Source: SURF-33 sp964598885
GTDB taxonomy: Bacteria; Desulfobacterota; Desulfobacteria; Desulfobacterales; Desulfosalsimonadaceae
Length of the DNA: 64,000 bases
Assembly: GCA_964598885.1 (NCBI GenBank)
Contig: CAZRES010000003.1
Span: forward strand, 1-64,000
Direction: 5' to 3'
Both the position numbers and the translations under genes were made by a program. Below are positions 53,305-61,782 of the stretch, one piece after another. The notes beneath the pieces were generated by a model that searched no databases, had not been told where the DNA came from, and was given only the letters and a program-made list of their open reading frames with translations. How positions within the stretch are numbered: the first letter of the stretch is position 1; every line of letters starts with the position of its first letter.

Positions 53305-53697
53305 ATGAAAAAAATATCGACCATCAGACATTCTGTTGTGTTTTGCGCCCTGCCGCTTATGACGGCCTTGCTTTTTGGGTTGAATCTTTCCATCGCTGTT
53401 GCCGGAACGCATCTCGGAAAGGAGATTCCGAAAGATCTTTCCATCACCAGTCTGGCCGTCGTGGTGGAAAACCCCGCAGACTATGACGGAAAAACCATTG
53501 TTCTCAAAGGAATTGTGTCGAGTGTATGTGCATCCCGCTGCCATTTTATCTTTCAGGACGGGGTTCAAACCGTGGCGATCTATCCCCGGGGATTCAAACT
53601 CCCGAAGATGAAGCGCGGCAACGCCGTAACCGTTTACACCGAAGTCATCGCCGGCCAGGGCCAGACCGTGTTTTCCGCCCTTGGTCTGGAAATGTAG
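53305..53697 (+). CDS. Periplasmic OB-fold-like protein
   Basis: A 130-residue exported protein. The signal peptide ends near LSIAVAG. The rest (VVVENPADYDGKTIVLKGIVSSVCASRCHFIFQDG, later KMKRGNAVTVYTEV) looks like a small OB-fold domain, as in DUF4920/YgiW-like or CcmE-like proteins. Two Cys (SVCASRC, CxxxC) might bind metal or form a disulfide. AAGGA lies seven bases before the ATG. It is the first gene of the cluster with the ABC transporter, 12 bases ahead of the permease. Confidence 0.72.
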   Translation: MKKISTIRHSVVFCALPLMTALLFGLNLSIAVAGTHLGKEIPKDLSITSLAVVVENPADYDGKTIVLKGIVSSVCASRCHFIFQDGVQTVAIYPRGFKLPKMKRGNAVTVYTEVIAGQGQTVFSALGLEM

Positions 53698-53709
53698 AAG
53701 GAGGCGGCC

Positions 53710-54885
53710 ATGTCTTTTCTGAAAGTCGCGTTAAGCAATCTCCGGCGCAATCCCGTCCGCAGCATGCTCACCGGATTGAGCCTGGCCGTATCAGCGGCCA
53801 CTCTCAGCGTGGTGCTTTCCCTGGACCAGGGATATTCGTCTGCGGTGACCGAAGAACTGGTCAATAAAACCGGCGTCCATCTTTACATCACCAAGGAGGG
53901 CTGCCCCATCGAAGCCGCTTCGGTCATCGCCCAGGGCGGGTTGAGTCCCAATTATGTGGAAGAAAATATTGTTGAACGCATCCAGGGAATGCCGGAACTC
54001 GAAGCGGTGATGCCCTTCAAACTGTTTGCGGTCACCACCGATGACGGCTCCCGGACCGATATCTTCATGGGCGTCACGGATGCGGTTGAATCCCTTAAAC
54101 CCGACTGGCGGTACGCGGCCGGCGGATGGTTCACCGCCGATGATTCCGTGATTCTGGGCGCGGAAATGGCCCGCATCGAATATCTTGAGGTGGGCGATCG
54201 GATGTATAGCGAACATTTTGACAAGGAATTTGTTGTATCGGGAATTCTTGAACGCAATTACGGCCAGGACGACGGGACATTTTTTCTCCCTCTGGCCACG
54301 GCCCAGGCTATAGTGGGGCGGGAGGGTAAGCTTTCGGCCGTAGCGCTGAAACTAAATGATATCAGCAATATGGATTATATCCAGACACGCTTGCGAGCCA
54401 TGGTCCCGCCGGATTATTTCGTGCTCGGCTCCAGGGAGTTAAGCGACGGGATCCTCCAGTTCTTCAGCGCCACCCGGGCCATCATGTTCGTCATGGTGGC
54501 CGTGGCATTTGTCATCTCCGTATTCGGCATCATCAATACCATGCTCATGGCGGTTCTGGAGCGGCGCCGGGAAATCGCCTATCTTAAATGCGTGGGGGCC
54601 GGCAAATATGATCTGCTGCGTCTCATATCCCTGGAAACGGCGGCCATTGCCGTATTGGGAAGCGCCTTCGGCGCCGCCGTCGGCATGGTGATGAGCCCTT
54701 TGTCGGGCAATCTGCTGCGGGAATTTCTGGTGGCCTACGTGCCTTCCGGCGCCATTGCCCGGCCGGACATGGGCATCGCGCTGACGGCGTTTGCCCTGTG
54801 CACGTTCATCGGTGTGGCCTGTTCTCTTTATCCCGCGTTCCGCGCGGCGAAAATTGTTCCCATGGAGGTGCTGAGAAATGAATAA
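53710..54885 (+). CDS. MacB/FtsX-like ABC transporter permease
   Basis: A 391-residue permease of the MacB/LolC type. One membrane segment is near the N-terminus (MLTGLSLAVSAATLSVVLSL); a large periplasmic domain follows (about 45-270); then three membrane segments near 278, 320 and 365. The FtsX motif region FVISVFGIINTMLMAVLERRREIAYLK matches. It works with the ATPase encoded 8 bases overlapping downstream. AAGGAGG five bases before the ATG is strong. MacB-type transporters act on envelope substrates, not across the inner membrane. Confidence 0.9.
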   Translation: MSFLKVALSNLRRNPVRSMLTGLSLAVSAATLSVVLSLDQGYSSAVTEELVNKTGVHLYITKEGCPIEAASVIAQGGLSPNYVEENIVERIQGMPELEAVMPFKLFAVTTDDGSRTDIFMGVTDAVESLKPDWRYAAGGWFTADDSVILGAEMARIEYLEVGDRMYSEHFDKEFVVSGILERNYGQDDGTFFLPLATAQAIVGREGKLSAVALKLNDISNMDYIQTRLRAMVPPDYFVLGSRELSDGILQFFSATRAIMFVMVAVAFVISVFGIINTMLMAVLERRREIAYLKCVGAGKYDLLRLISLETAAIAVLGSAFGAAVGMVMSPLSGNLLREFLVAYVPSGAIARPDMGIALTAFALCTFIGVACSLYPAFRAAKIVPMEVLRNE

Positions 54886-55555
54886 CGGCTATGTGATTGA
54901 ACTGGAAAAGGTGTCCAAGAATTATCGCCGGGGATCGGAAACCGTTCACGCGATCCGGGATGTCTCCCTGGCGGTACAGCCTGGTGAATATGTCGCGGTG
55001 GTCGGTCATTCCGGGTCGGGAAAAACCACGCTGATGAATATCATGGGATGTCTCGATCGTCCCACCAGCGGCCGGGTGGCGATTGACGGCCGGGAAGTGC
55101 AGGAGGAAACCGAATCCGGCCTTACGCGGCTTCGGCGGAACGCCATTGGCTTTGTTTTTCAGCAGTTTTTTCTGATTCCGACCTTAACCGTGCTGGAAAA
55201 CGTGTCCCTGCCGTCCCTGTTCATCCGGAGGCAATCCAATGGCCGGGCCCGGGATCTTTTGGAAATGGTGGGTCTAGGAAGTCGTCTTCATCATCTGCCG
55301 GCTCAGCTTTCCGGCGGAGAAATGCAGCGGGTGGCGATTGCGCGGAGCCTGATCAATTCCCCGCCCATCGTGCTGGCGGATGAACCCACCGGCAATCTTG
55401 ATTCCCGAAACGCCGGAATCATCATGGATATTTTCAAACAACTCAATCAGGACGGTGTTACCATCGTGATGGTGACGCATAATCCGGATATTGTTAAACG
55501 CTGCGACAGGACCGTGCAGATTGAAGACGGGCAAATTCAAGAGGAAGCGATCTGA
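54878..55555 (+). CDS. MacB/LolD-like ABC transporter ATPase
   Basis: A 225-residue ATPase. Walker A GHSGSGKTT, signature LSGGEMQRVAIARSL, Walker B IVLADEPTGNLD, H-loop VTHNPDI. The LDxxTxG-like LMNIMGCLDRPTSG region is typical of LolD/MacB. It overlaps the permease gene by 8 bases and is followed, one base after its stop, by the beta-barrel gene. Confidence 0.93.
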   Translation: MNNGYVIELEKVSKNYRRGSETVHAIRDVSLAVQPGEYVAVVGHSGSGKTTLMNIMGCLDRPTSGRVAIDGREVQEETESGLTRLRRNAIGFVFQQFFLIPTLTVLENVSLPSLFIRRQSNGRARDLLEMVGLGSRLHHLPAQLSGGEMQRVAIARSLINSPPIVLADEPTGNLDSRNAGIIMDIFKQLNQDGVTIVMVTHNPDIVKRCDRTVQIEDGQIQEEAI

Positions 55556-55556
55556 A

Positions 55557-56576
55557 ATGAAAACAATTTCAGTGTTCCGGGCGGCTGCCGGTGCCAGACG
55601 CACGTCCCTGACAGCTGCCGTGCTTCTGTTTTTGCTTGTCTTGAGCCCGGAAACAGCCGACGCCACATGGAATCTGTCTGTTGACGGTGACGCCCGATAT
55701 CGCTTGACCGAATGGGAAGACCACGACGCCTATGTCCATCTGCTGGGCGCCTCGCTGCGAAAGACCTTGTCCGACAGCAAAGGCGACCGGCTGATCTTGT
55801 TCGGGCTGGTAGAAGCTGAAGATGATGTTTCCGAAGTGATGCTGCATGAAGTCTACGGAACATATAAAGGCCCCATGGGGTTATGGAACATCACCATCGG
55901 TCGCTTCGGACTTCCCTGGGGCCTGCTGCCCGGTTTTTCCGCCACCCGGCTGCTCTATGATATGTCCCATGGCGCGGTGCTGGGCATGAATGTGGACAAT
56001 GGTCTTATGCTTTCGGGAGTGAGCGGCGCGCTGGATTACGCGGTTTCCGTCACCCAGGGATACGGGCCCCGGGGAACCCCGGACGATCTGGATCTTAACC
56101 TGGGTACGGCCCGGATCGGCTTTACACCCGGAGATACCGAGGAATTTTCCATGGGAGTCTCCGGGGCCGTGGGAAAGTCCAGGCGCGCGCATGCCCTCGC
56201 CCCCATGGGGGATATGGGCATGGATATGGATACAAAGATGAACAGGGCGCTGCACAGGGCTGTGGCGGGTCTGGATGCCACCTGGTACCTGGGCCGGTGG
56301 CTGGGCAGAACCGAAGTGAGTTACGGCCGGGTGGATCACCAGGACATGACCGCCGGTTTTGCCGCTGTAGACTATGCTCTGCTTCCCAAACTCGACGTGA
56401 CCCTTTCCGCCAATCTCGTGTGGCAGGGGTCGGAATTTACGGATGAATGGTTTGCCGGCTTTACCGGCCAACCACCCTGGTTTACCATCAGAGGAGGATA
56501 TCGTTATGTCGGAAACAGCCCGTCGCATCATGAGATCGTATTTCAGCTTTATCGTTTGTTTTCTTATAATTTTTAA
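55557..56576 (+). CDS. Outer-membrane beta-barrel protein, unknown
   Basis: A 339-residue exported protein. The signal peptide (LTAAVLLFLLVLSPETADA) is followed by WNLSVDGDARYRLTEWEDHDAYV and many amphipathic strands, ending in Phe (LFSYNF), the classic outer-membrane barrel end. A Met-rich patch (MGDMGMDMDTKMN) is in the middle. It looks like a porin or OprO-type phosphate-selective relative, but I cannot place it. It starts directly after the ATPase stop. Its 3' end overlaps the FMN-binding protein gene by 71 bases. Confidence 0.78.
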   Translation: MKTISVFRAAAGARRTSLTAAVLLFLLVLSPETADATWNLSVDGDARYRLTEWEDHDAYVHLLGASLRKTLSDSKGDRLILFGLVEAEDDVSEVMLHEVYGTYKGPMGLWNITIGRFGLPWGLLPGFSATRLLYDMSHGAVLGMNVDNGLMLSGVSGALDYAVSVTQGYGPRGTPDDLDLNLGTARIGFTPGDTEEFSMGVSGAVGKSRRAHALAPMGDMGMDMDTKMNRALHRAVAGLDATWYLGRWLGRTEVSYGRVDHQDMTAGFAAVDYALLPKLDVTLSANLVWQGSEFTDEWFAGFTGQPPWFTIRGGYRYVGNSPSHHEIVFQLYRLFSYNF

Positions 56577-57108
56577 CGTTTTTCCCGTCACGGCTCAGGA
56601 AGCGTATCTCTGCGTATGGCGAAATCCCGAGCGGACCATGACCCGGATATTTCCGGATGCCCGGGATTACAGGACCGTTAATGTCAGAATAACGCCGGAC
56701 CAGCGGAAGACCATTGAAAAAATGGTCGGATATGAGCTGCTGCCGGGTCAGCAGGATCAGTTTCAATATTTTGAGATGATCGATCAAAACGGCCGGGTCA
56801 TCGGCACCATCATCCCTTCCACCCAGAAAGGTGAATTCGGAGCCGTGGAATTCGTATTTGGCATGGGTACTGACTTGAAGATCGAGGATATCTACATCCA
56901 GCGGGCCCGGGAGCGGGATCGGTTTTTCAAAGACCGGGCGTTTCTGGATCTGTTTGTGGGACGGTCCATCCATGAGAAAATGAGCTTTGATCAGCTTTAT
57001 ACCGACGATCTCACCCCCGGCACCACGGCTGTAGTTACAGGCCTGACCAAGGCCATGGTGGCTTATGAGATACTGGTTTCGGCCCAAGCGACTCCGGATG
57101 GCAGTTGA
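56506..57108 (+). CDS. Exported FMN-binding domain protein
   Basis: A 200-residue protein with a signal peptide (YFSFIVCFLIIFNVFPVTAQ) and an FMN-binding domain (PF04205): GAVEFVFGMGTDLKIEDIYIQRARE, FLDLFVGRS, and VTGLTKAMVAYE, which aligns with the (S/T)GAT site where ApbE attaches flavin to a Thr. It would be an extracytoplasmic flavin redox protein. AGGAGG nine bases before the ATG at 56506 sets the start inside the barrel gene. No ApbE gene is in the window. Confidence 0.8.
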   Translation: MSETARRIMRSYFSFIVCFLIIFNVFPVTAQEAYLCVWRNPERTMTRIFPDARDYRTVNVRITPDQRKTIEKMVGYELLPGQQDQFQYFEMIDQNGRVIGTIIPSTQKGEFGAVEFVFGMGTDLKIEDIYIQRARERDRFFKDRAFLDLFVGRSIHEKMSFDQLYTDDLTPGTTAVVTGLTKAMVAYEILVSAQATPDGS

Positions 57109-57283
57109 TTTTCCCAACGGGATCAACTTTTATTCCGTTGATGCGGTCTTGAATAGCTCGTCGAATCGGCTCAATACGCTGCTAAGAGCCATCGAGAAAC
57201 GCACCAGCGGTTGGAAACGGGGCAAATTTTGGCGGCTTGAAAGCAGCTGCCTGCCACTTCTCGGGTGGAACCGGCAGGATGCG

Positions 57284-57493
57284 TTAAAGTGCATCCGGAT
57301 CACACAGATTTTCTTTGGATGCAGCGGCCCTGCCGCAGTTTTTGCAGACGAATTCAGGATTTCGGACGTATTCCTTGTACGATTCAAGATGATTTTCTAT
57401 AAATCCGGTCGCTTTAGCCATACATAGATGTGCTTCATGCCCGTAATGCATATCCGGTATTGTGATGGGCAAGGGAAAGATCTGTTCAGCCAT
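57284..57493 (-). CDS. Small Cys-containing protein, unknown
   Basis: A 69-residue protein with DMHYGHEAHLCMAKATGF and a C-terminal FVCKNCGRAAASKENLC, a CxxC knuckle and a third Cys that may bind zinc. AAAGGAG six bases before the ATG at 57493 supports the start and that the gene is real. It does not match a family I can name. It is monocistronic and faces the FMN-binding gene. Confidence 0.65.
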   Translation of the reverse strand: MAEQIFPLPITIPDMHYGHEAHLCMAKATGFIENHLESYKEYVRNPEFVCKNCGRAAASKENLCDPDAL

Positions 57494-58306
57494 TTTCTGC
57501 TCCTTTTGCAATTTGTATTTTTTACCATTTAGAACGCAACATGTTAAATAGCATCAGCGATATCGGCCCGGCGACATATGTGCCGACCGAGCGGGATGCC
57601 ATGCGTTCAGCAGCCGGCTGTCTGTTGCATCGCTGGTATGCAATGTTACACGCTGAATGCATTATTTAAATACGGGTATTCATGTATATCGGGGTTTTCA
57701 AATCCCTATCGATTAAAAGATCAAAAGGCGGCCTGCGATATTTTTCCGCGATATCGTTAAGAAAGATGTAATCTTCCGACATCATCAGACGACAGGCATC
57801 CGGTGCAAAGTTCAAATACGGTAATCTGGATGGCTCGTGCACGCCCATCTGATCGGTCATGATTACGGTAATTACGGTTATATCCCGCCCGATGGCGTAT
57901 CGTTGGCGGCTTTGAAACGGACCGCAAAATACTTCAAGGTGCCCGGCGCCTTCGGGACAGGAAAATTCGATGCTTACCCGATGGTGACTCACAAACCCGG
58001 ATCTTTGCACAGCTCGGATGATACATCTGGATCGCCCCACGCTGAGATTTTAATTCAGGAAACGCTACTGTTTTTTGCAGACGCAAATAGGGAATGCAGC
58101 CTATTTGCGGTAAAAAAATCGCACGGTATGGTGTTACAAAATTCAATCCAAAAAGACAGTCTATCCGTAAACGCTGAAGAAATATGACATCATATATCAC
58201 GCATGCGCCGCCCGGCGCGATCATGAAAAAATGGTGAACAATAAACCACAGAACCTGGATATGGGCAGGATGCTCCTAGACAGGCTTATACAAAAAGGAG
58301 GCAGAT
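57494..58306. other. Long region with no confident gene
   Basis: About 810 bases before the encapsulin operon. Two opposing frames overlap here: plus 57837-58187 (starts MHAHLIGHDYGNYGYIPPDG) and minus 57666-58040 (contains PSRLPYLNFAPDACRLMMSED). Neither has a good ribosome binding site or a known family, and they cannot both be real over the shared part. The region may be a decayed gene or regulatory. The encapsulin promoter must lie at its right end. Confidence 0.45.
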
Positions 58307-58666
58307 ATGGCGAATGGATATCATGAACAGAATTTATCGCAAGAGGTGATAAATACCCATCGGGCGATCCAGAGTCTGATCGAAGAACTTGAAGCCACCA
58401 ACTGGTATAATCAGCGTGCGGATGTTTGTCCTGATGAAGAATTAAAATCCATCCTCATTCACAATCGGAATGAAGAAATAGAGCATGCCGCCATGCTTCT
58501 GGAATGGCTTCGTCGAAAGATAACCGATTTCGATGAACAACTCGGCACGTATTTATTTACGGAAAAACCGATTCTTCAAGTCGAGGAAGAAGCCGAAAAT
58601 GAAGAAAGTAATGAAAACGCATCAAAACAGGGTTCCGGCGATCTGGGACTGAAATCAGGAAAGTGA
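58307..58666 (+). CDS. Encapsulated ferritin-like protein (EncFtn)
   Basis: A 119-residue cargo protein. EELEATNWYNQRADVC, then HNRNEEIEHAAMLLEWLRR carries the ferroxidase ligands (Glu57 and His60 in ExxH; Glu near residue 29). It resembles Rhodospirillum EncFtn, which forms a ring with the iron-oxidising site at subunit interfaces. The acidic linker is followed by GSGDLGLKSG, a typical encapsulin cargo-loading peptide. It oxidises Fe(II) inside the shell to store iron. AAGGAGG precedes the ATG. It sits 9 bases ahead of the shell gene. Confidence 0.93.
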   Translation: MANGYHEQNLSQEVINTHRAIQSLIEELEATNWYNQRADVCPDEELKSILIHNRNEEIEHAAMLLEWLRRKITDFDEQLGTYLFTEKPILQVEEEAENEESNENASKQGSGDLGLKSGK

Positions 58667-58675
58667 GGTATTAAG

Positions 58676-59473
58676 ATGGAAAATATTCTGAAGCGAAATT
58701 TAGCACCGATTACAGAGACGACCTGGAAAGAGATCGAAAATCAGGCCAAAATGACGCTGAAACAGTACCTGACGGCTCGTAAAATTGTGGATTTTAACGG
58801 TCCCAAAGGATGGGATTTCAATGCCGTCGGTTTAGGAACCCTTAAAATTTCCGACCAGACAGCACATGGCGCAAACTGGGGAATCCGAGAAGTGCTTCCT
58901 CTGGTGGAACTCCGGGTCCCTTTTAAACTCAATATCTTTGAGATGGACAATATCAGCCGGGGGCTGAAAAATCCCGAGTTGGATCCGGTTGCCCAGGCGG
59001 CTCAAAAAGTTGCTATGTTTGAGGAAAGCGCCATATACTACGGGTTTTCCCAGGCAGGCATACAAGGGATTCGGGAAGCCCTGGAATTGGAACCCGTAAT
59101 GATGCCGGATGAGATTTCCGATTTTATGCCTGCTCTGGAAGAGGCTCTGAATAAATTGAGAAAATCGTCGGTGGGAGGGCCTTTCACCTTTGTGGTGGGG
59201 AATGATGAGTTTAAAAAAATTCTCGCCTATACCGGCCACGGGTATCCGTTAAACCGACGAATCAAGGATTTGATCCAAGGAGATATTATCGTAAGCCCGG
59301 CCATGGAAGGCGGCCTGTTGATTTCAACGCGGGGCGGAGATTTTGAAATGACGGTCGGCCAGGATTTATCCATAGGATATCAGAGTCATACGCAAAAAGA
59401 AGTGGAACTCTATTTTGTCGAGTCCTTTACGTTTCAGGTTTTGGATCCGGCCGCGGTGGCATTCAATCGCTAA
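58676..59473 (+). CDS. Family 1 encapsulin shell protein
   Basis: A 265-residue HK97-fold shell protein (linocin/encapsulin). It starts MENILKRNLAPITETTWKEIE; FNGPKGWDFNAVGLGTL, LELEPVMMPDEI, TFVVGNDEFKKIL and LSIGYQSHTQKEVELYFVESFTF match family 1. It self-assembles into a T=1 nanocompartment that holds EncFtn, storing iron away from oxygen and peroxide. It is co-transcribed with EncFtn and a small secreted protein 29 bases later. Confidence 0.95.
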   Translation: MENILKRNLAPITETTWKEIENQAKMTLKQYLTARKIVDFNGPKGWDFNAVGLGTLKISDQTAHGANWGIREVLPLVELRVPFKLNIFEMDNISRGLKNPELDPVAQAAQKVAMFEESAIYYGFSQAGIQGIREALELEPVMMPDEISDFMPALEEALNKLRKSSVGGPFTFVVGNDEFKKILAYTGHGYPLNRRIKDLIQGDIIVSPAMEGGLLISTRGGDFEMTVGQDLSIGYQSHTQKEVELYFVESFTFQVLDPAAVAFNR

Positions 59474-59502
59474 CAATTTAAAATAATTAAAGGAGAACCG
59501 CA

Positions 59503-59829
59503 ATGTTTTACAAGACGGGTATAATCGCGGCGTGTTTATTTATCATGTTTTTGGCAGTGGTCCCGTTTTCTGCAGCAGGGGAGGCCATGTCAAAAGAAGA
59601 ATCGCATCTCAACCTGATTGTTGATACGCCTGAAAAAGGTTTTCAACTGGCCATTGCGCTTGCCCGAAAAGGAGTAACCGAGACACAGCCTGACAAGGAA
59701 GTGTTAAAAAAGCTGCGGCCTGCCTATGCGCATGATCCGGACAGCTTGATTGCCGCCTCCCAGGTGGTTGCAATTCATTTTCAAACCATTGCTGCAGCCA
59801 ATAATTATTGGCACGGTAAAAAAGAATAG
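59503..59829 (+). CDS. Small secreted protein downstream of encapsulin
   Basis: A 108-residue exported protein (signal MFYKTGIIAACLFIMFLAVVPFSAAG). The mature part is helical (TPEKGFQLAIALARKGVT, then SLIAASQVVAIHFQTIAAANNYWHG) with no Cys. I do not recognise it. AAAGGAG seven bases before the ATG. It lies 29 bases after the encapsulin gene on the same strand, but its export means it is not shell cargo. Confidence 0.65.
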   Translation: MFYKTGIIAACLFIMFLAVVPFSAAGEAMSKEESHLNLIVDTPEKGFQLAIALARKGVTETQPDKEVLKKLRPAYAHDPDSLIAASQVVAIHFQTIAAANNYWHGKKE

Positions 59830-59845
59830 ATTTCACACCACCAAT

Positions 59846-59881
59846 AAAAAAAGGTCCGTTTCGATATTATCGAAACGGACC
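59846..59881 (-). terminator. Strong terminator hairpin for the 59910-60218 gene
   Basis: Perfect 13-base stem: GGTCCGTTTCGAT (59853-59865) and ATCGAAACGGACC (59869-59881), 3-base loop, followed on the minus strand by seven T (59852-59846). On the plus strand there is no T-tract, but it may still block read-through from the encapsulin operon. Confidence 0.85.
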
Positions 59882-59909
59882 CGATGCAGATGAATTTTCA
59901 TAGCCTGAA

Positions 59910-60218
59910 TCAGGCAACCTGCTGATACACTTGCCTGTAGTTGGCATAGAGATCGTGGAGCCTGCGTTTGAGAGCCTTAATGCGTTTAGAGTCTTCTTCG
60001 TTGGCCCAGCGCGGCTCGCTGATGGAAAAAAGAGAATTGCCCAGTTCATCAATCACGTGCTGGGTTGCTTCGCACCATTCGTCGGTGCATTGACCCGCCA
60101 TTTCCGAAGCTTCCTTGATGTCGGCATCCAATTTGTTCATGGATTGTTCCAGCGCCTCCAGGTAGATCCGCCACGCTTCTATCATTTCCTTTTGAATTTC
60201 ATCTTTCGGCATTGTCAT
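59910..60218 (-). CDS. Helical protein of unknown function
   Basis: A 102-residue protein, nearly all helix: EIQKEMIEAWRIYLEALEQ, AGQCTDEWCEATQHVIDELG, KALKRRLHDLYANYRQVYQQ. Two Cys (GQC, EWC) are close enough to form a disulfide or bind metal. AAGGAGG before the ATG at 60218 supports the start. It has its own terminator, so it is monocistronic and converges with the encapsulin operon. No family recognised. Confidence 0.65.
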   Translation of the reverse strand: MTMPKDEIQKEMIEAWRIYLEALEQSMNKLDADIKEASEMAGQCTDEWCEATQHVIDELGNSLFSISEPRWANEEDSKRIKALKRRLHDLYANYRQVYQQVA

Positions 60219-60602
60219 AATTGGCCTCCTTTTTTGCAACCATTGTCTTTTTGGGGTTTATCCCGATTTACAAATCAACCTGCTTTAAGGGGCATGATAA
60301 ATCAGAAAGCATCACTTTTAAATGGGGGATAACTTGTATTTTAATGAGGAGCAACTTGTCATCGCCGGCATCAAATACGGCTGATAAAAGTCAAGTAATG
60401 CGCCCGTTTATTCCCAGAACCGCTTCGTTTCTGAAAAAGATTTTTCTTGATAAGGGCGTTTTCAGGCAACGCTTTAATACATTATGAAAACCGGAAAAAT
60501 ACTCTGCCAAGGGTATTCGAATTTTTTCGTTTTTGATCTATCAAAAAAAATAACAATTCAAAGCGAATGCTGCAAGCAAGGAGACGGGAAAGGAGAACCG
60601 GA
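60219..60602. other. Intergenic region with a repeated bipartite element
   Basis: About 380 bases between divergent genes. It holds one copy of the TGTCATC-N6-ATCAAATACGG-N3-ATAAA element listed separately. No gene recognised. Confidence 0.5.
60357..60388 (+). promoter_or_regulatory. Bipartite conserved element, copy 1
   Basis: TGTCATC-N6-ATCAAATACGG-N3-ATAAA, upstream of the TIGR01777 gene. A second copy with the same spacing is at 61631-61662. Function unknown. Confidence 0.45.
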
Positions 60603-61529
60603 ATGGAAGAAGAACGAAAAAGCCTTCGGATTTATATTGCGGGAGGGCTTGGATTTGTCGGCCGCCATCTGTCCACGGCATTTTTGGAAGACGGGCATCA
60701 GGTGACCGTTGTTGACCGCCTTCATAATCCTTCTAATATGATAGATCATCCATTATTTGATTATTATCCGGTGGATACCACTCAGAAAGGTGACTGGCAG
60801 AAACATCTGCCTTCTTATGACGTGGTGGTTAATCTGGTGGGCAAATCAATTTTTACGCTTTGGACCGACCAGGTAAAAGAAGAAATTTATAACAGCCGGA
60901 TTATGACAACCCGCAATGTGGTGGAAGCTCTGGCCGATAGTCAGGGGGTAACACTGTTGAGCACCTCTGCGGTAGGTTATTATGGCGATCGCGGCGAGGA
61001 CCTGCTGGCCGAGGAAGAGCCGGCCGGCGATGGCTTTTTAGCTCGTGTGTGCAAAGATTGGGAGCAGGAAGCCCTTAATGCCCAAGCCCATGGGGTCCGG
61101 GTTGTGATTACCCGTTTTGGCATTGTTCTGCACAGGAGCGGCGGGGCCATGGCCGTAATGATTCCGGCTTTTAAAATGTTTCTGGGAGGGCGTTTGGGAA
61201 GCGGAAAGCAGTGGTTTTCATGGATACATCTTCAGGATCAGATTTCCGCCTACCGTTATATCTTAAACCAACAGGATATTGCCGGGCCGGTCAATTTTTG
61301 CGCCCCTGATCCGGTGCGCAACAAGGATTTGGCAAAAACACTTGCCGGAAAATTGCACCGTCCTGCTGTAATGCCTGCACCGGAATTTATGATCAAAAAG
61401 TTGTTGGGCGAGTTCGGAAGTTCTCTGCTGTGCAGTCAGCGAGCCAAACCGGCTGTTCTGGAAAATGCGGGTTTTACATTCCGTTTTTCCGATATAGCCA
61501 GTGCTTTGGATGAAATCGTAAAGCATTGA
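60603..61529 (+). CDS. TIGR01777-family NAD-dependent epimerase (YfcH-like)
   Basis: A 308-residue extended SDR. Cofactor site IAGGLGFVGRHL; NLVGKSI; the TSAVGYYGDRGED segment with the YxxxD variant usual in TIGR01777; IHLQDQISAYRYIL; and C-terminal LLCSQRAKPAVLENAGFTF. Members are annotated as nucleoside-diphosphate-sugar epimerases but their substrate is unknown; E. coli YfcH is an example. AAGGAG precedes the ATG at 60603. The upstream frame to 60567 is not needed. Confidence 0.9.
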   Translation: MEEERKSLRIYIAGGLGFVGRHLSTAFLEDGHQVTVVDRLHNPSNMIDHPLFDYYPVDTTQKGDWQKHLPSYDVVVNLVGKSIFTLWTDQVKEEIYNSRIMTTRNVVEALADSQGVTLLSTSAVGYYGDRGEDLLAEEEPAGDGFLARVCKDWEQEALNAQAHGVRVVITRFGIVLHRSGGAMAVMIPAFKMFLGGRLGSGKQWFSWIHLQDQISAYRYILNQQDIAGPVNFCAPDPVRNKDLAKTLAGKLHRPAVMPAPEFMIKKLLGEFGSSLLCSQRAKPAVLENAGFTFRFSDIASALDEIVKH

Positions 61530-61630
61530 GCCTATGACGCATTTATCTTATGAAAATATTTCCGATTCCGGCCATTCGGCGATCGGCCTTGATCCGATGG
61601 AAATAACGGCGGTGAAAAAATGCGGAATAC

Positions 61631-61662
61631 TGTCATCAGCAATATCAAATACGGGCAATAAA
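61631..61662 (+). promoter_or_regulatory. Bipartite conserved element, copy 2, with inverted repeat
   Basis: Same element as at 60357-60388, upstream of the superoxide reductase gene. Here CAAATAC (61646-61652) also pairs with GTATTTG (61663-61669) over a 10-base spacer, a perfect 7-base inverted repeat that could bind a dimeric regulator. Confidence 0.45.
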
Positions 61663-61782
61663 GTATTTGTCCATCGTCCGCTTTTTTATAGTCTAAGACC
61701 AGATAACGGATAATCCGGCTGCTTTATATGTTTGTGCAGCCGATCTTCAAACGTAAACAAATGATTACCAGGAGGAGAAAAA

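Noticed and set aside
57666..58187. Opposing frames before the encapsulin operon
   Set aside because: Both cannot be genes over the shared stretch, and neither has a ribosome binding site or a family match.
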